Shown piece by piece: positions 23,395-31,557 of a stretch of 31,557 nt of DNA. Both the position numbers and the translations under genes were made by a program. This DNA is from UBA940 sp964464465 (GTDB taxonomy: Bacteria; Bacteroidota; Bacteroidia; Bacteroidales; Rikenellaceae). The stretch spans positions 1 through 31,557 of the forward strand of contig CAYXGF010000016.1 of the NCBI GenBank assembly GCA_964464465.1, written 5' to 3'. Every line of letters begins with the position of its first letter. The first letter of the stretch is position 1. The notes beneath the pieces were generated by a model. The model had not been told where the DNA came from. It did no database searches and saw only the letters and a list, made by a program, of their open reading frames with translations.

Positions 23395-24576
23395 TTATTT
23401 CAGCAGCCACGGTTCCGGATTCAGACGCGAGGTCTGTTTCCACAGTTCGAAGTGAAGAACGTATTCGGCCGGGTCGTCCGATTCCGAGATGGCGCCGAGT
23501 ATTTGCGAAGTTTTGACTTTGTCTCCTGTTTTTACGTTTATGCGCACGAGATTGCAATAGACCGTGAAGTAATCGCCGTGGGATACGATGATGACGTTTT
23601 TCATGCCCGGAATGGAGTTCACGCTCATCACCGTGCCGTCGAACACGCATTTTACAGCCGAACCCTTTTCACCGGTTATGTCTATGCCCTTGTTGTTTAT
23701 TTTCAGACCTTTCTGCGTAGGATGCGGGTGTTCGCCGAAGTGGTCCGTCACGACGCCGCCCGGAAGCGGAAACGGCAGACGTCCTTTGTTCTGGTCGAAC
23801 TGTCCGGTAAGACGGACGTCCTTTTGTTTTTGCGCGTTGGATTTCGTCTTCTTGCTGGTGGCCGAGATGAGTTTGTCAATCTTCGATTGGGCGGCACGCC
23901 GCTGTTTTTCCTGCTGTATTATCTTGTCGCGTATCTTTTTCTCGTCGTTTTGCAGGGTTTTGAGCGTGCTTCTGTACTTCGCCTCGTCCTCACTGAGCTT
24001 CTTTATCTCGCTCGTACGGTTCTGGCGTGTGCGGTCCACCTGCTCGCGCTTTGCGTCAAGCTGCGCAATCTGCTCTTTCAGACGCGATGACAGGGAATCG
24101 ATTTCTGCCGCCTTGCGTTCGCGCGCAGCATTGTAACGTCGCATGTACTGTATGCGCAGAGTGGCATCGTTGAAGTCGCGCGAGGCGAACAGAAACGCTA
24201 TCGCACTATTGGTCTTGTAGTTCCTGTATGCCGAACGAATCATCTGCGCGTATTGCTCACGAAGCTTCGCGACCTGCGCTTCGAGCTGTCCTATCTCCCT
24301 GTTTTTGTCGGTTATCTCGCTGTCGAGAATCGTTATCTGTTTTTCGAGCGAAGTGACTATCCCCCGCCTGTTGCGAATCGAGCTGTTCACAAGACTCAGT
24401 TTGTTCTGCGTGGCCGATTTGTTCTTGTGGTTCTTGGCCAGCAGCTGTTCCGAACGGTTTATTTCGTTCGTATAGTCGATAATCAGACGGTTTAGTTCGT
24501 CTATCGAGTTCTGGGCTGTGAGTGTTCCGGTCAGCAGCAGTAGCAGCAGGGCGGCAGTTATTCTGATAGGTTTCAT
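23395..24576 (-). CDS. EnvC-like murein hydrolase activator (coiled coil plus degenerate LytM/M23 domain)
   Basis: A 393-residue exported protein. Signal peptide 1-21 (ALLLLLLTGTLTAQ). A long coiled coil covers roughly 24-255, rich in E/K/Q and leucine-like heptads. The C-terminal M23/LytM domain (about 265-393) begins PFPLPGGVVTDHFGEHPHP. The catalytic sites look lost: where active M23 enzymes have H-x-G-x-D, this has INNKGIDI, with Asn for the zinc His, and where they have Y-x-H-L it has YCNLV. This fits EnvC-type proteins, which activate cell-wall amidases instead of cutting peptidoglycan. The upstream-open frame is rejected in favour of the Met at 24576, whose ATGA overlaps the TPR gene stop. 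Confidence 0.9.
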   Translation of the reverse strand: MKPIRITAALLLLLLTGTLTAQNSIDELNRLIIDYTNEINRSEQLLAKNHKNKSATQNKLSLVNSSIRNRRGIVTSLEKQITILDSEITDKNREIGQLEAQVAKLREQYAQMIRSAYRNYKTNSAIAFLFASRDFNDATLRIQYMRRYNAARERKAAEIDSLSSRLKEQIAQLDAKREQVDRTRQNRTSEIKKLSEDEAKYRSTLKTLQNDEKKIRDKIIQQEKQRRAAQSKIDKLISATSKKTKSNAQKQKDVRLTGQFDQNKGRLPFPLPGGVVTDHFGEHPHPTQKGLKINNKGIDITGEKGSAVKCVFDGTVMSVNSIPGMKNVIIVSHGDYFTVYCNLVRINVKTGDKVKTSQILGAISESDDPAEYVLHFELWKQTSRLNPEPWLLK

Positions 24577-26297
24577 CGTTTTTCGGTACGTTTGTCTATT
24601 TCCGCGGCGTCGTATCCGGCCTCTTTCGCACGCTTCCAGTACATTGTCGCCATGAATCTGTCTCCGAGGGCATCGAGTATGTCTCCGTAGTGGAGCAGCA
24701 GCACGGGGCTTGCCGAACGGTCGAGCGACAGCGCCTGCTGCATGACAGGTTTGGCCTCCGCATACCGGCCGAGCTTGTAGAGAATCCATGCCTGGGTGTC
24801 TAAATAGGTCGGATTCGATTCGGAGAGGGAGTTTGAGCGCACCGACATTTCGAGGGCCTTTTCCAGATGCATATCCTTCTCACTGAGAAAATATGCGTAA
24901 TTGTTGAGCACAAGTGCGTTGTCGGGGTCGTATCTCAGAGCCTTCTCGTAGTACGAGAAAGCCTTGCCGCTCTTGCCGCGCATGTGGTACAGGTCTCCTG
25001 TCGAGCCGGCGAATATGGATTTCAGCGAATCCGTCGGAGCCTCTTTAAGACCCACTCTGAATGTTTTCAGAGCCTCGTCCCACCGCTCCATGTATTGCAG
25101 TGCGGCGGCTCTGCGGAGCAGTATGTCCGAGATTGTCTGCCGGTTGCCGCGGGATTTCAGGAGTGCCAGCATGGTGTATTTGTCCACCGAGTCGGGCCGT
25201 TGGAGATATGTCTCTATTTCTATGACCGCATCGAGGGCATCTGCCGGAGTGTCCGGTTTTTCGAGCTGCGACTTGTAAATCAGCAGCGCGTGCTCTATCT
25301 CCGAAGATGCTATCAGGTGGCCGGCGTATGCGTCTATGACCGCGTAGTTGTCCGGATGACGGGCTACAAGTCCGAGTATCATGGAGTTTACCGCATGGTA
25401 GTTGCTGCGGTAAAACTCTCTGTCCGAGGTAATTGTTTTGAAAATCTCCACTTTGCTCTCTACCGGAAATGTTTCCGAGCCGAGAAGCCTTTCGATGGTT
25501 TGCAGGAAAGAGTATCCGTCACCTTTCTCCTGGTAGTATTCGGAGAGGGACAGAAGACCGTCCGTGCTCTGAGGGTTTTCGGCAAGAAGTCTTTTCAGCG
25601 TGGCGAGGCGCAGCGAGTCCTTTCTGCTGAATCCGTACATGTCGGCAAGCACAAGATATCCCTGCTCGTCATACGGAAAATCGGCTATGTGTGCCTCTGT
25701 CTGCTCTATGGCCTTGTCTATCTGCCCTGTCTTTATCAGCAGCTCGCGCTTCATCTGCGAGAGCTCCTCCACCCTGCCTATCTTGTATTCCGCCGAGTCG
25801 AGCATCGATATGGCTGCCAGAGGCATCTTCTCTTGCAGGTACAGCGCCGCCAGAAGGCGGTATATCTCCGGGTTGTACGGGTCCTGGACTGCAAGGTCGC
25901 GGTATATCTCCAATGCCGGGTAGTAATCGCCTGTCTCGATATAGAGCCTTCCCCTGAGGTTCTTGTACCACGAGTCGAGCGAGTCGAGTCCGTATGCCGC
26001 CGCTCCGTACCGCACGGCCTCTTCGGTGCGTCCTTCCGACATGAGTATGACCGCCGCCTCGTAATACGACGGCGAGTGTGTCGGGTCGGCCTCTATGGCT
26101 TTGTCCAGCAGGGCGAGCGCCGCGTCGACCGAATCGTGAACGAGGGATTTTTTAAGCGCCTCCGTATAGTAGAAAGCGGCCATCTGCCCCTCTTCGAAAT
26201 CTATTGTGGCTTCGGGCGACACAACGGCAGACCGGCGCACTCCGCAGGAGAGCACGGTCGACATTATGAATAGAATGTAGAAAATCCTGCCTTTCAT
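24573..26297 (-). CDS. Tetratricopeptide-repeat lipoprotein
   Basis: A 574-residue protein. The start at 26297 gives a lipoprotein signal, MKGRIFYILFIMSTVLSC, with Cys18 as the lipidation site (lipobox VLSC). A longer start at 26339 would place this signal 14 residues in and is less likely. The rest is mostly TPR repeats: early units around AALALLDKAIEADPTHSPSYYEAA and later ones around GKAFSYYEKALRYDPDNALV and LNNYAYFLSE, then DTQAWILYKLGRYAEAKPVM. Such proteins are scaffolds for envelope complexes; the partner is unknown. It sits between pheS and envC, sharing an ATGA overlap with envC, so a cell-wall role is plausible. In other Bacteroidetes, as far as I recall, a DUF4292 gene often separates a TPR gene from the M23 gene; none is here. 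Confidence 0.88.
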   Translation of the reverse strand: MKGRIFYILFIMSTVLSCGVRRSAVVSPEATIDFEEGQMAAFYYTEALKKSLVHDSVDAALALLDKAIEADPTHSPSYYEAAVILMSEGRTEEAVRYGAAAYGLDSLDSWYKNLRGRLYIETGDYYPALEIYRDLAVQDPYNPEIYRLLAALYLQEKMPLAAISMLDSAEYKIGRVEELSQMKRELLIKTGQIDKAIEQTEAHIADFPYDEQGYLVLADMYGFSRKDSLRLATLKRLLAENPQSTDGLLSLSEYYQEKGDGYSFLQTIERLLGSETFPVESKVEIFKTITSDREFYRSNYHAVNSMILGLVARHPDNYAVIDAYAGHLIASSEIEHALLIYKSQLEKPDTPADALDAVIEIETYLQRPDSVDKYTMLALLKSRGNRQTISDILLRRAAALQYMERWDEALKTFRVGLKEAPTDSLKSIFAGSTGDLYHMRGKSGKAFSYYEKALRYDPDNALVLNNYAYFLSEKDMHLEKALEMSVRSNSLSESNPTYLDTQAWILYKLGRYAEAKPVMQQALSLDRSASPVLLLHYGDILDALGDRFMATMYWKRAKEAGYDAAEIDKRTEKR

Positions 26298-26349
26298 TTT
26301 TGCTGTCGGGATAAAAATGCGGCGGAGCTGCTTAGACATCCGGCCTTTT

Positions 26350-27378
26350 TCAGAGCACCGAGTCGAACTGGTGCAGGAACCGTACGTCGTTTTCGAAGTA
26401 TAGTCTGAGGTCCTTGACACCGAATTTGAGCATCGCTATACGTTCAATACCCATGCCGAATGCGAAGCCGCTGTATTTTTTGCTGTCTATTCCGCAAGCG
26501 TCCAGGACGTTCGGGTCCACCATTCCGCAGCCCATTATTTCCAGCCATCCGGTACCCTTGCAGACGTTGCATCCTTTGCCTCCGCACAGATTGCACGATA
26601 CATCCACCTCGCCCGACGGCTCCGTGAAGGGGAAATACGACGGGCGGAGACGAATCTGCGAGCTTTCGCCGAACATCTCCTTGGCGAAGTACAGAATCGA
26701 CTGTTTGAGGTCTGCGAACGAGACGCCCTCGTCTATGTACAGACCCTCGACCTGATGGAATATGCAGTGTGCGCGGTATGATATGGCCTCGTTGCGGAAT
26801 ACGCGTCCCGGACATATTACCCGGATCGGCGGTTTCTGGGTCTGCATCACGCGCGTCTGAATCGACGAGGTGTGAGTGCGCAGGAGTATGTCCGGGTTCT
26901 TTTCGATGAAGAACGTGTCCTGCATGTCCCGTGCCGGATGTTCGGGAGGAAAGTTGAGGGCCGAGAACACATGCCAGTCGTCCTCAATCTCCGGTCCGTC
27001 GGCGACGGTGTATCCCAGACGGTCGAATATCTCGATGATTTTGTTGCGTGTGATGGAAATCGGGTGCCTTCCGCCGCACTCCGCGGCCGCAGCCGGGCGC
27101 GTCATGTCGTCGATTGCGGCGCTCTTCTGCCCCGCCCCGTCCTTCTGAGCGCTCATTTTGAGGTCGTTTATCCGCTGCTGGGCCGCCGTTTTGAGCAGGT
27201 TTATCCGCTGCCCTATTTCGCGTTTTGCCTCCGGCGCAACTGTTTTGAACTCTTCCAGCAGAGCGTTGAGTTCACCTTTTTTACCGAGCATTTTTATGCG
27301 GAACTCCTCTATCTCGGGAGCGTTTTTTGCATTGAAATTCTCGACTTTTTCAATCAGACGGTTGATTTTATCAATCAT
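26350..27378 (-). CDS. pheS: Phenylalanyl-tRNA synthetase alpha subunit
   Basis: PheS is the catalytic subunit of the alpha2-beta2 enzyme that charges tRNA-Phe; 342 residues, normal length. An N-terminal coiled coil (about 1-85) binds tRNA. The class II catalytic core follows: HPARDMQDTFFI (motif 1 region), LLRTHTSSIQTRVM and CIFHQVEGLYID (motif 2), and GFAFGMGIERIAMLKFGV (motif 3). An insert with CNLCGGKGCNVCKGTGWLEI has four Cys arranged like a small zinc site and is known in many bacterial PheS proteins. The start at 27378 (MIDKINRLIE) is chosen over an 11-residue longer form. The -7 box TACTTTTG lies 33 bp upstream. pheT is not in the window. Confidence 0.96.
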   Translation of the reverse strand: MIDKINRLIEKVENFNAKNAPEIEEFRIKMLGKKGELNALLEEFKTVAPEAKREIGQRINLLKTAAQQRINDLKMSAQKDGAGQKSAAIDDMTRPAAAAECGGRHPISITRNKIIEIFDRLGYTVADGPEIEDDWHVFSALNFPPEHPARDMQDTFFIEKNPDILLRTHTSSIQTRVMQTQKPPIRVICPGRVFRNEAISYRAHCIFHQVEGLYIDEGVSFADLKQSILYFAKEMFGESSQIRLRPSYFPFTEPSGEVDVSCNLCGGKGCNVCKGTGWLEIMGCGMVDPNVLDACGIDSKKYSGFAFGMGIERIAMLKFGVKDLRLYFENDVRFLHQFDSVL

Positions 27379-27410
27379 ATCGAGTTGTTTTACGTGTCGC
27401 TTCGAAGACA

Positions 27411-27418
27411 CAAAAGTA
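27411..27418 (-). promoter_or_regulatory. -7 box of pheS operon
   Basis: TACTTTTG on the - strand is an exact TAnnTTTG match 33 bp before the pheS start. The usual -33 TTTG is not at the right distance. It would drive the pheS-TPR-envC-ybeY-mnmG unit. Confidence 0.5.
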
Positions 27419-27439
27419 AAAAATATTTGCGATTTAAAC

Positions 27440-27447
27440 TATTTTTG
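27440..27447 (+). promoter_or_regulatory. -7 box of uvrC
   Basis: TATTTTTG matches TAnnTTTG, ending 11 bp before the uvrC ATG. A TTTG at 27426-27429 lies 10 nt upstream of it rather than 19-21 nt. It is divergent from the pheS box. Confidence 0.45.
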
Positions 27448-27457
27448 CACGAGTAAT

Positions 27458-29281
27458 ATGGATAACGAGCGCATAAAACGACTGAAAGAGAAAGTCTCGC
27501 AGCTGCCTCTGCTGCCGGGGGTGTACCGTTTTTTCGACAGGAACGGGACGGTTATCTACGTGGGCAAGGCTAAAAGCCTGCGCAAGCGCGTGTCGTCCTA
27601 TTTCGTCGATTCGCGCGACCACAGCATAAAGGTGCGTGTGATGGTGCGGCATATCGTGGATATCAAGCATATCGTCGTGGACAGCGAGTCGGACGCCCTG
27701 CTGCTGGAAAACTCGCTTATCAAGAGCTTGCAGCCGCGCTACAACGTTCTGCTCAAAGACGACAAGACCTATCCGTGGATTGCCGTGACCGCCGAGCGGT
27801 TCCCGCGTGTTATTTCGAAGCGCAGCGTGCAGCACGACGGCACCGTCTATTTCGGGCCTTATGCCTCTGTCGGCATGCAGCGCTCGCTGCTCGAACTCCT
27901 GCACACGCTCTACCCTATCCGCACCTGCACGCTCAACCTCTCGCAGGAGAACATCGGGCGCGGAAAGTACAGGCCGTGCCTGCAATACCACATACACAAA
28001 TGCAAGGCTCCCTGCACGGGTGCGCAGTCCGAGGAGGAGTACGACGAGATGATAGGTCTTGTGAAGAGTATTCTGCGCGGCGATTTGCGTCCTGCCCGCT
28101 CATGGCTCGAAGAGCGCATGATGCAGGCCGCCTCACGGATGCTTTTCGAGGAGGCCGAGCAGTACCGGCAGAAGTTGCAGGCGCTCGAACACTATTCCGG
28201 CAAGTCGGTGATAGTCAGCAGTACGATAGGCGATTTGGATGTCTTCTCTCTGCTTGTGGACGAGGATACCGCGTACTGCAATTTCGTGAGAATCGTCGCC
28301 GGCAGCGTCGTGAATACCTTCACCGTGCCGCTCTCCACCGGAGTGGACCGGGACGGGGTGCAGATTCTCGCTCTGGCCATGCAGCATGTGTCCGAGCAGG
28401 TGGGCGGGCTCTCGCGTCAGGTGGTGGTGCCGTTCGAACCCGACGGCAGGCTGTTCCCAGGCACTGTCTTCACCGTCCCTCGGCGCGGCGACAAACTCAA
28501 ACTTCTGGAATTTTCGGAGCGCGGCGCCCGTATCTTCCGGCTCGAAACCCTGAAAAACATGGAGATACGCTCTCCGGAGAAACACTCTTCCCGAATCATG
28601 GAGAGCATGCGCAAGGAGCTGGGGCTGGCCAGTGCTCCGCGGCATATAGAGTGTTTCGACAACTCGAACCTGCAAGGAGCCTATCCGGTCGCCTCGTGCG
28701 TGGTTTTCCGCGACGGCCGTCCGTCGAAAAAGGAGTACCGCCACTTCAACATCAAGACTGTCGACGGCATAGACGACTACGCCTCGATGCAGGAGGTTGT
28801 GCGGCGGCGTTATTCGCGTCTTGTGAGCGAAGGGGCCGAGTTGCCCGACCTTATAATCGCCGACGGAGGCAAGGGGCAGATGGAGGCCATACGCGTGGTG
28901 GTTGAGGACGAACTGGGGCTGGACATACCTATCGCCGGTCTTGCCAAGGACGACCGCCACCGCACCTCGGAGCTGCTGCTCGGTTTTCCGCCGCGTGCGG
29001 TCGGCATAAAACCTACCTCCATGCTCTTCCGCACGCTGATGAATATTCAGGACGAGGTTCACCGTTTTGCGATAAAGCATCACCGCGACAAACGTTCCAA
29101 AGGCTTCATAAACACCGAATTGGAGAAGATAGACGGCATAGGGAAGGGGAGTGCGGACAAACTTCTCGCGCATTTCCGCAGCGTAGCGGCCGTGCGCCGT
29201 GCGTCCGTTGACGAGCTTGCCGCATCTGTCGGCCGCTCGAAGGCGGAAAAGGTGTTCGGGTACTTCCACCCGCAGCAGTAG
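27458..29281 (+). CDS. uvrC: UvrABC excinuclease subunit C
   Basis: UvrC makes both incisions around bulky DNA lesions after UvrAB recognition. It has 607 residues with all four domains. The N-terminal GIY-YIG nuclease (about 12-95) has PGVYRFF and IYVGKAKSLRKRV for the 3' cut. A Cys-containing linker (CPHIHKC-like) follows, here YRPCLQYHIHKCKAPC. The UVR domain that binds UvrB has LFEEAEQYRQKLQALE (about 230-245). The RNase H-like nuclease for the 5' cut has IECFDNSNLQGAYPVAS (about 390-406) and DLIIADGGKGQ. Helix-hairpin-helix motifs end the protein (KIDGIGKGSADKLLAHF). The frame is open 300 nt upstream, antisense to pheS; the ATG at 27458 is the family start. Confidence 0.96.
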   Translation: MDNERIKRLKEKVSQLPLLPGVYRFFDRNGTVIYVGKAKSLRKRVSSYFVDSRDHSIKVRVMVRHIVDIKHIVVDSESDALLLENSLIKSLQPRYNVLLKDDKTYPWIAVTAERFPRVISKRSVQHDGTVYFGPYASVGMQRSLLELLHTLYPIRTCTLNLSQENIGRGKYRPCLQYHIHKCKAPCTGAQSEEEYDEMIGLVKSILRGDLRPARSWLEERMMQAASRMLFEEAEQYRQKLQALEHYSGKSVIVSSTIGDLDVFSLLVDEDTAYCNFVRIVAGSVVNTFTVPLSTGVDRDGVQILALAMQHVSEQVGGLSRQVVVPFEPDGRLFPGTVFTVPRRGDKLKLLEFSERGARIFRLETLKNMEIRSPEKHSSRIMESMRKELGLASAPRHIECFDNSNLQGAYPVASCVVFRDGRPSKKEYRHFNIKTVDGIDDYASMQEVVRRRYSRLVSEGAELPDLIIADGGKGQMEAIRVVVEDELGLDIPIAGLAKDDRHRTSELLLGFPPRAVGIKPTSMLFRTLMNIQDEVHRFAIKHHRDKRSKGFINTELEKIDGIGKGSADKLLAHFRSVAAVRRASVDELAASVGRSKAEKVFGYFHPQQ

Positions 29282-29410
29282 TTCCAGCAATATCTGTTTG
29301 GGTCGTGCAGCCTGCGAGCCCCGGTCTGTTTCCGTCCGGCTTTTCGGAATGCACTTCCCGTTAAAGATTAACGAAAAAAAGTCTGGTTGGAGATATTTTG
29401 CAATTCAGCA

Positions 29411-29444
29411 GCCTCCGCTAACCGTATTTTTGCTCCGCGGAGGC
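29411..29444. terminator. Possible terminator between uvrC and the Sel1 gene
   Basis: A perfect 8-bp stem (GCCTCCGC at 29411-29418, GCGGAGGC at 29437-29444) with an 18-nt loop lies between the convergent genes. There is no good T-tract on either side, so it is a weak candidate. A second imperfect stem at 29317-29341, followed by a short T run, could serve uvrC. Confidence 0.3.
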
Positions 29445-29509
29445 TTGTCGTACTCTCTTTGCAGGCTGCGCCACGCATGCCGCAAACTTAAAACGGGAGG
29501 TTTCGGAGA

Positions 29510-30634
29510 TTATTTGTCGAGACTTTTTTGCGCCTCTGCCTCCTCCTGTTTGGCCGCTTTCTTGAACCATATCATAGCCTCGAAAGCGTCCTTCTTCACG
29601 CCTTTGCCTTCAAGGTATAAACTTCCGAGATTCCTTTGCGCTGTCGCCACTCCCTGCTCTGCCGCCTTGCGGTACCACTTCGCCGCCTCGGTGTAGTCCT
29701 GTTCGACCCCGTAGCCGTGGTAGTAGCAACTGCCTAAGTTGTTTTGTGCCGTTCCAAGCCCCTGCTCTGCCGCCTTGCGGTACCACTTTGCCGCCTCGGC
29801 GTAGTCCTGCTCGACTCCGTCGCCGAAAAACAGGCAGACGCCTAAATTCCTTTGTGCAAGCGCATCACCTTTCTCTGCCGCCTTGCGGTACCACTTCACC
29901 GCCTCGGTGTAATCCTGCTTGTCACCGTCGCCGTTAAAATAATAGTTGCCCAGATTGTTTTGTGCTATTGTGTACCCCTGCTCGGCTGATTTGAGGAGCC
30001 ACTTCACCGCTTCGGTGGAGTCCTGCTCGACTCCGTTGCCGTAAAGATAGCAGTCGCCCAGATTGAATTGCGCTGTCGCTTCTCCCTGCACTGCTGCTTT
30101 GCGGTACCACTTCGCCGCTTCGGCGTAGTCCTGCTCGACCCCGTTACCGTAACTGTAACTGCTGCCTAAGTTGTTCTGCGACTTTACATGCCCCTGCTCG
30201 GCCGCCTTCCGCCACCACTTCACCGCCTCGGCGTGGTCCTGTTCGACTCCGATGCCGCGAGAATAGCTATTGCCCAAGGTGTTTTGCGCCTCTGCATGCC
30301 CCTGCTCTGCCGCCTTGCGGAACCACTGCGCCGCTTTGGTGTAGTCCTGCTTGACTCCGGCTCCGTTGCCGTAGCAACTGCCTAAGTTGATTTGTGCCGC
30401 TGCATGTCCCTGTTCAGCTGCCTTCCGCCACCACTTTGCGGCTTTCGAAGGTTTTTTCGCTAAATAGTAATGCACGCCCAAGTCCGTTTGCGCCGGTGCG
30501 TCACCCTGCTTTGCGGCGGATTTCAGTTCTGCGAAAGTCGAGAAGGTGTCGTATTGTGCAAAAAGAACTGTCGGTGCGAACAGAAGGCAAAGAATCATGG
30601 AAATTTTTCCGCCCGATAATTTAAGTCTCTTCAT
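29510..30634 (-). CDS. Secreted Sel1-like repeat protein
   Basis: A 374-residue protein with signal peptide about 1-26 (MILCLLFAPTVLFAQ). After a short linker it is nine tandem Sel1 repeats of about 36 residues, each built on AQ-x-x-LG, a Tyr-Gly-x-G-V-x-x-D loop and A-x-K-W-x-R-K-A-A-E-Q-G. The first unit is a few residues shorter, and a tenth is started at the end (EAQKSLDK). Sel1 repeats form alpha-alpha solenoids that bind proteins, in signalling, adhesion or peptidoglycan-linked assemblies. The partner is unknown. It is convergent with uvrC and has its own promoter at about 30,700. Confidence 0.92.
   Translation of the reverse strand: MKRLKLSGGKISMILCLLFAPTVLFAQYDTFSTFAELKSAAKQGDAPAQTDLGVHYYLAKKPSKAAKWWRKAAEQGHAAAQINLGSCYGNGAGVKQDYTKAAQWFRKAAEQGHAEAQNTLGNSYSRGIGVEQDHAEAVKWWRKAAEQGHVKSQNNLGSSYSYGNGVEQDYAEAAKWYRKAAVQGEATAQFNLGDCYLYGNGVEQDSTEAVKWLLKSAEQGYTIAQNNLGNYYFNGDGDKQDYTEAVKWYRKAAEKGDALAQRNLGVCLFFGDGVEQDYAEAAKWYRKAAEQGLGTAQNNLGSCYYHGYGVEQDYTEAAKWYRKAAEQGVATAQRNLGSLYLEGKGVKKDAFEAMIWFKKAAKQEEAEAQKSLDK
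29610..30440 (-). repeat. Tandem 108-bp coding repeats (Sel1 units)
   Basis: The Sel1 units are also similar at DNA level with a 108-bp period: blocks such as GCGGTACCACTTCGCCGCCT and variants recur at 29671, 29779, 29887 and 30103 on the + strand. This degree of identity suggests recent duplication or ongoing homogenisation. Confidence 0.8.
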
Positions 30635-30698
30635 AATGTAATTGCTTTTTTTGTGTGTATTTGCGGTGATGCGGCCCGGTGCGCGCCCGGTCCGGCTG

Positions 30699-30729
30699 TA
30701 AAGTTACGAAAAAACGGATACGTTGCCAA
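30699..30729 (-). promoter_or_regulatory. Promoter of the Sel1 gene
   Basis: On the - strand TTG (30729-30727), a 20-nt spacer and TAACTTTA (30706-30699) fit the Bacteroidetes pattern, with A in place of the final G of TAnnTTTG. It leaves a leader of about 60 nt before the start at 30634. Confidence 0.45.
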
Positions 30730-30874
30730 CACGAATCGCATACCCGGCGTAACTTTTTCCGATTTCCCGGGAGAGGCCGCAAGGATGCCGGCGGGAGGGC
30801 AGGCGCTGTTTTTGTGCGGGTCGGGAGTCCGGACGGCTGCCGGCGGGCGGAGGAGTCAGTTTTTTGGTAAATAA

Positions 30875-30906
30875 TTTGTACTCTCGGAGCAGAGTGTGTA
30901 ACTTTG
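30875..30906 (+). promoter_or_regulatory. Promoter of sufB
   Basis: TTTG (30875-30878), exactly 20 nt, then TAACTTTG (30899-30906): a textbook Bacteroidetes housekeeping promoter. The sufB ATG is at 30931, giving a short leader of about 18 nt. Confidence 0.8.
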
Positions 30907-30930
30907 CCGCTCGATGTATCTGCGGATAAA

Positions 30931-31557
30931 ATGGAGGATAACAACAGGATAATAGAGGATATCGCCTCGCAGGAGTACAAATACGGCTTTACCACCGATA
31001 TAGATACCGAGACTCTTCCCAAAGGGTTGAGCGAGAGAACCGTACGCAGCATCTCCGCCATAAAGGGGGAGCCGGAATGGATGACCGAGTACCGTCTGAG
31101 GGCATACCGGCACTGGAAAACGCTGCCTGTGCCCGAGTGGGCGCATCTGGATATTCCGGACATAGATTTTCAGGATATAATATACTATGCCGCGCCGCGG
31201 AAACACACCGACGGCGCCAAAAGTGTGGACGATATAGATCCGGAGCTTAAAGCCACGTTCGACAAGCTGGGCATTCCGCTCGAAGAGCAGCTGGCGCTTT
31301 CCGGAGTGGCTGTGGACGCGGTGATGGATTCCGTGTCGGTGAAGACCACCTTCCGGCAGACGCTCTCCGAGAAGGGCATCGTGTTCTGCTCAATGAGCGA
31401 GGCTCTGCGCGATTATCCGGAGCTGGTGCGACAGTATCTGGGAAGCGTTGTTCCGTATACCGACAACTTTTATGCGGCTCTGAACGCCGCCGTGTTCTCG
31501 GACGGTTCGTTCTGCTATATTCCCAAGGGGGTGCGCTGCCCGATGGAGCTGAGTACC
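30931..31557 (+). CDS. sufB: Fe-S cluster assembly protein SufB, 5' part
   Basis: The frame is open from the ATG at 30931 to the window edge, giving the first 209 residues. SufB is the scaffold subunit of the SufBCD complex that builds Fe-S clusters. The N-terminus (EDIASQEYKYGFTTDIDTE, then LPKGLSERTVRSISAIKGEP) and EWMTEYRLRAYRHW match the family. The later FRQTLSEKGIVFCSMSEALR and FSDGSFCYIPKGVRCPMEL lead into the beta-helix core. The core Glu and Cys that act with SufC and SufD lie beyond the window. An earlier ATG at 30914 is out of frame. sufC and sufD would be expected downstream. Confidence 0.94.
   Translation, partial: MEDNNRIIEDIASQEYKYGFTTDIDTETLPKGLSERTVRSISAIKGEPEWMTEYRLRAYRHWKTLPVPEWAHLDIPDIDFQDIIYYAAPRKHTDGAKSVDDIDPELKATFDKLGIPLEEQLALSGVAVDAVMDSVSVKTTFRQTLSEKGIVFCSMSEALRDYPELVRQYLGSVVPYTDNFYAALNAAVFSDGSFCYIPKGVRCPMELST

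Noticed and set aside
24867..26273. 468-codon open frame antisense to the TPR lipoprotein
   Set aside because: Shadow frame; the - strand shows clear TPR periodicity and a lipobox.
29317..29341. Imperfect hairpin after uvrC as a definite terminator
   Set aside because: The stem has a two-base bulge and the T run is only four bases; too weak for a firm call.
1..31557. tRNA, rRNA, CRISPR arrays, insertion sequences, prophage
   Set aside because: No tRNA T-arm plus acceptor pattern, no regularly spaced short repeats, and no transposase, integrase or phage-like protein was found in reading all gaps and frames.

Overview
The window looks like a chromosomal segment of a Bacteroidales bacterium, possibly Rikenellaceae/Alistipes-like judging by its roughly 50-55% GC. 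Promoters of the Bacteroidetes type (TTTG, about 20 nt, TAnnTTTG) recur, the clearest being in front of sufB. The gene families also fit: a GH2 beta-galactosidase with a signal peptide, an S46 dipeptidyl-peptidase, DUF4252, a DUF6427-like membrane protein, PorT-like barrels, and the ybeY-mnmG pair. No IS element, prophage, CRISPR array, tRNA or rRNA was seen. The genes are mostly housekeeping.

Layout. 1-1111: tail of a thioredoxin-fold protein and folD (+), closed by a bidirectional terminator. 1185-2093: AraC-type regulator (-). 2518-5900: metX-purD-membrane protein operon (-). 6065-9163: secreted beta-galactosidase (-), divergent from rnhB (9307-9906, +) across a quasi-palindromic promoter region. 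9980-12219: a four-gene operon (+) of ECF sigma factor, small single-pass membrane protein (possible anti-sigma), outer-membrane barrel and DUF4252 protein. 12221-14018: PAP2 phosphatase and an outer-membrane barrel (-). 14199-15242: Mrp/ApbC Fe-S carrier (+). 15639-20456: nadA, DPP7-like S46 peptidase and glnS (+). 21030-27378: pheS, TPR lipoprotein, EnvC-like activator, ybeY and mnmG (-), with overlapping or tightly spaced genes. 27458-29281: uvrC (+). 29510-30634: Sel1-repeat protein (-). 30931 to the end: 5' part of sufB (+).

The most notable result is that this appears to be the replication-origin region. The 396-bp gap between mrp and nadA holds four DnaA-box-like TGTTGAAAA/TGTTCAAAA elements, three of them at 22-26 bp pitch, followed by a 60-bp, almost GC-free stretch that could be the unwinding element. 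The strand composition of + strand genes changes across this gap: A-ending codons outnumber T-ending ones in mrp and folD, and the reverse holds in nadA. About 5 kb away, two identical perfect parS palindromes (TGTTCCACGTGGAACA) flank the glnS-mnmG intergenic region. That region also holds a hairpin-rich, internally repetitive segment of unknown nature.

How the genes work together: nadA, mrp and sufB all concern Fe-S clusters, since NadA is a 4Fe-4S enzyme and Mrp and SufB handle cluster biogenesis. folD and purD belong to one-carbon and purine metabolism. EnvC, the TPR lipoprotein and the barrels concern the envelope. The S46 peptidase and beta-galactosidase are exported degradative enzymes.
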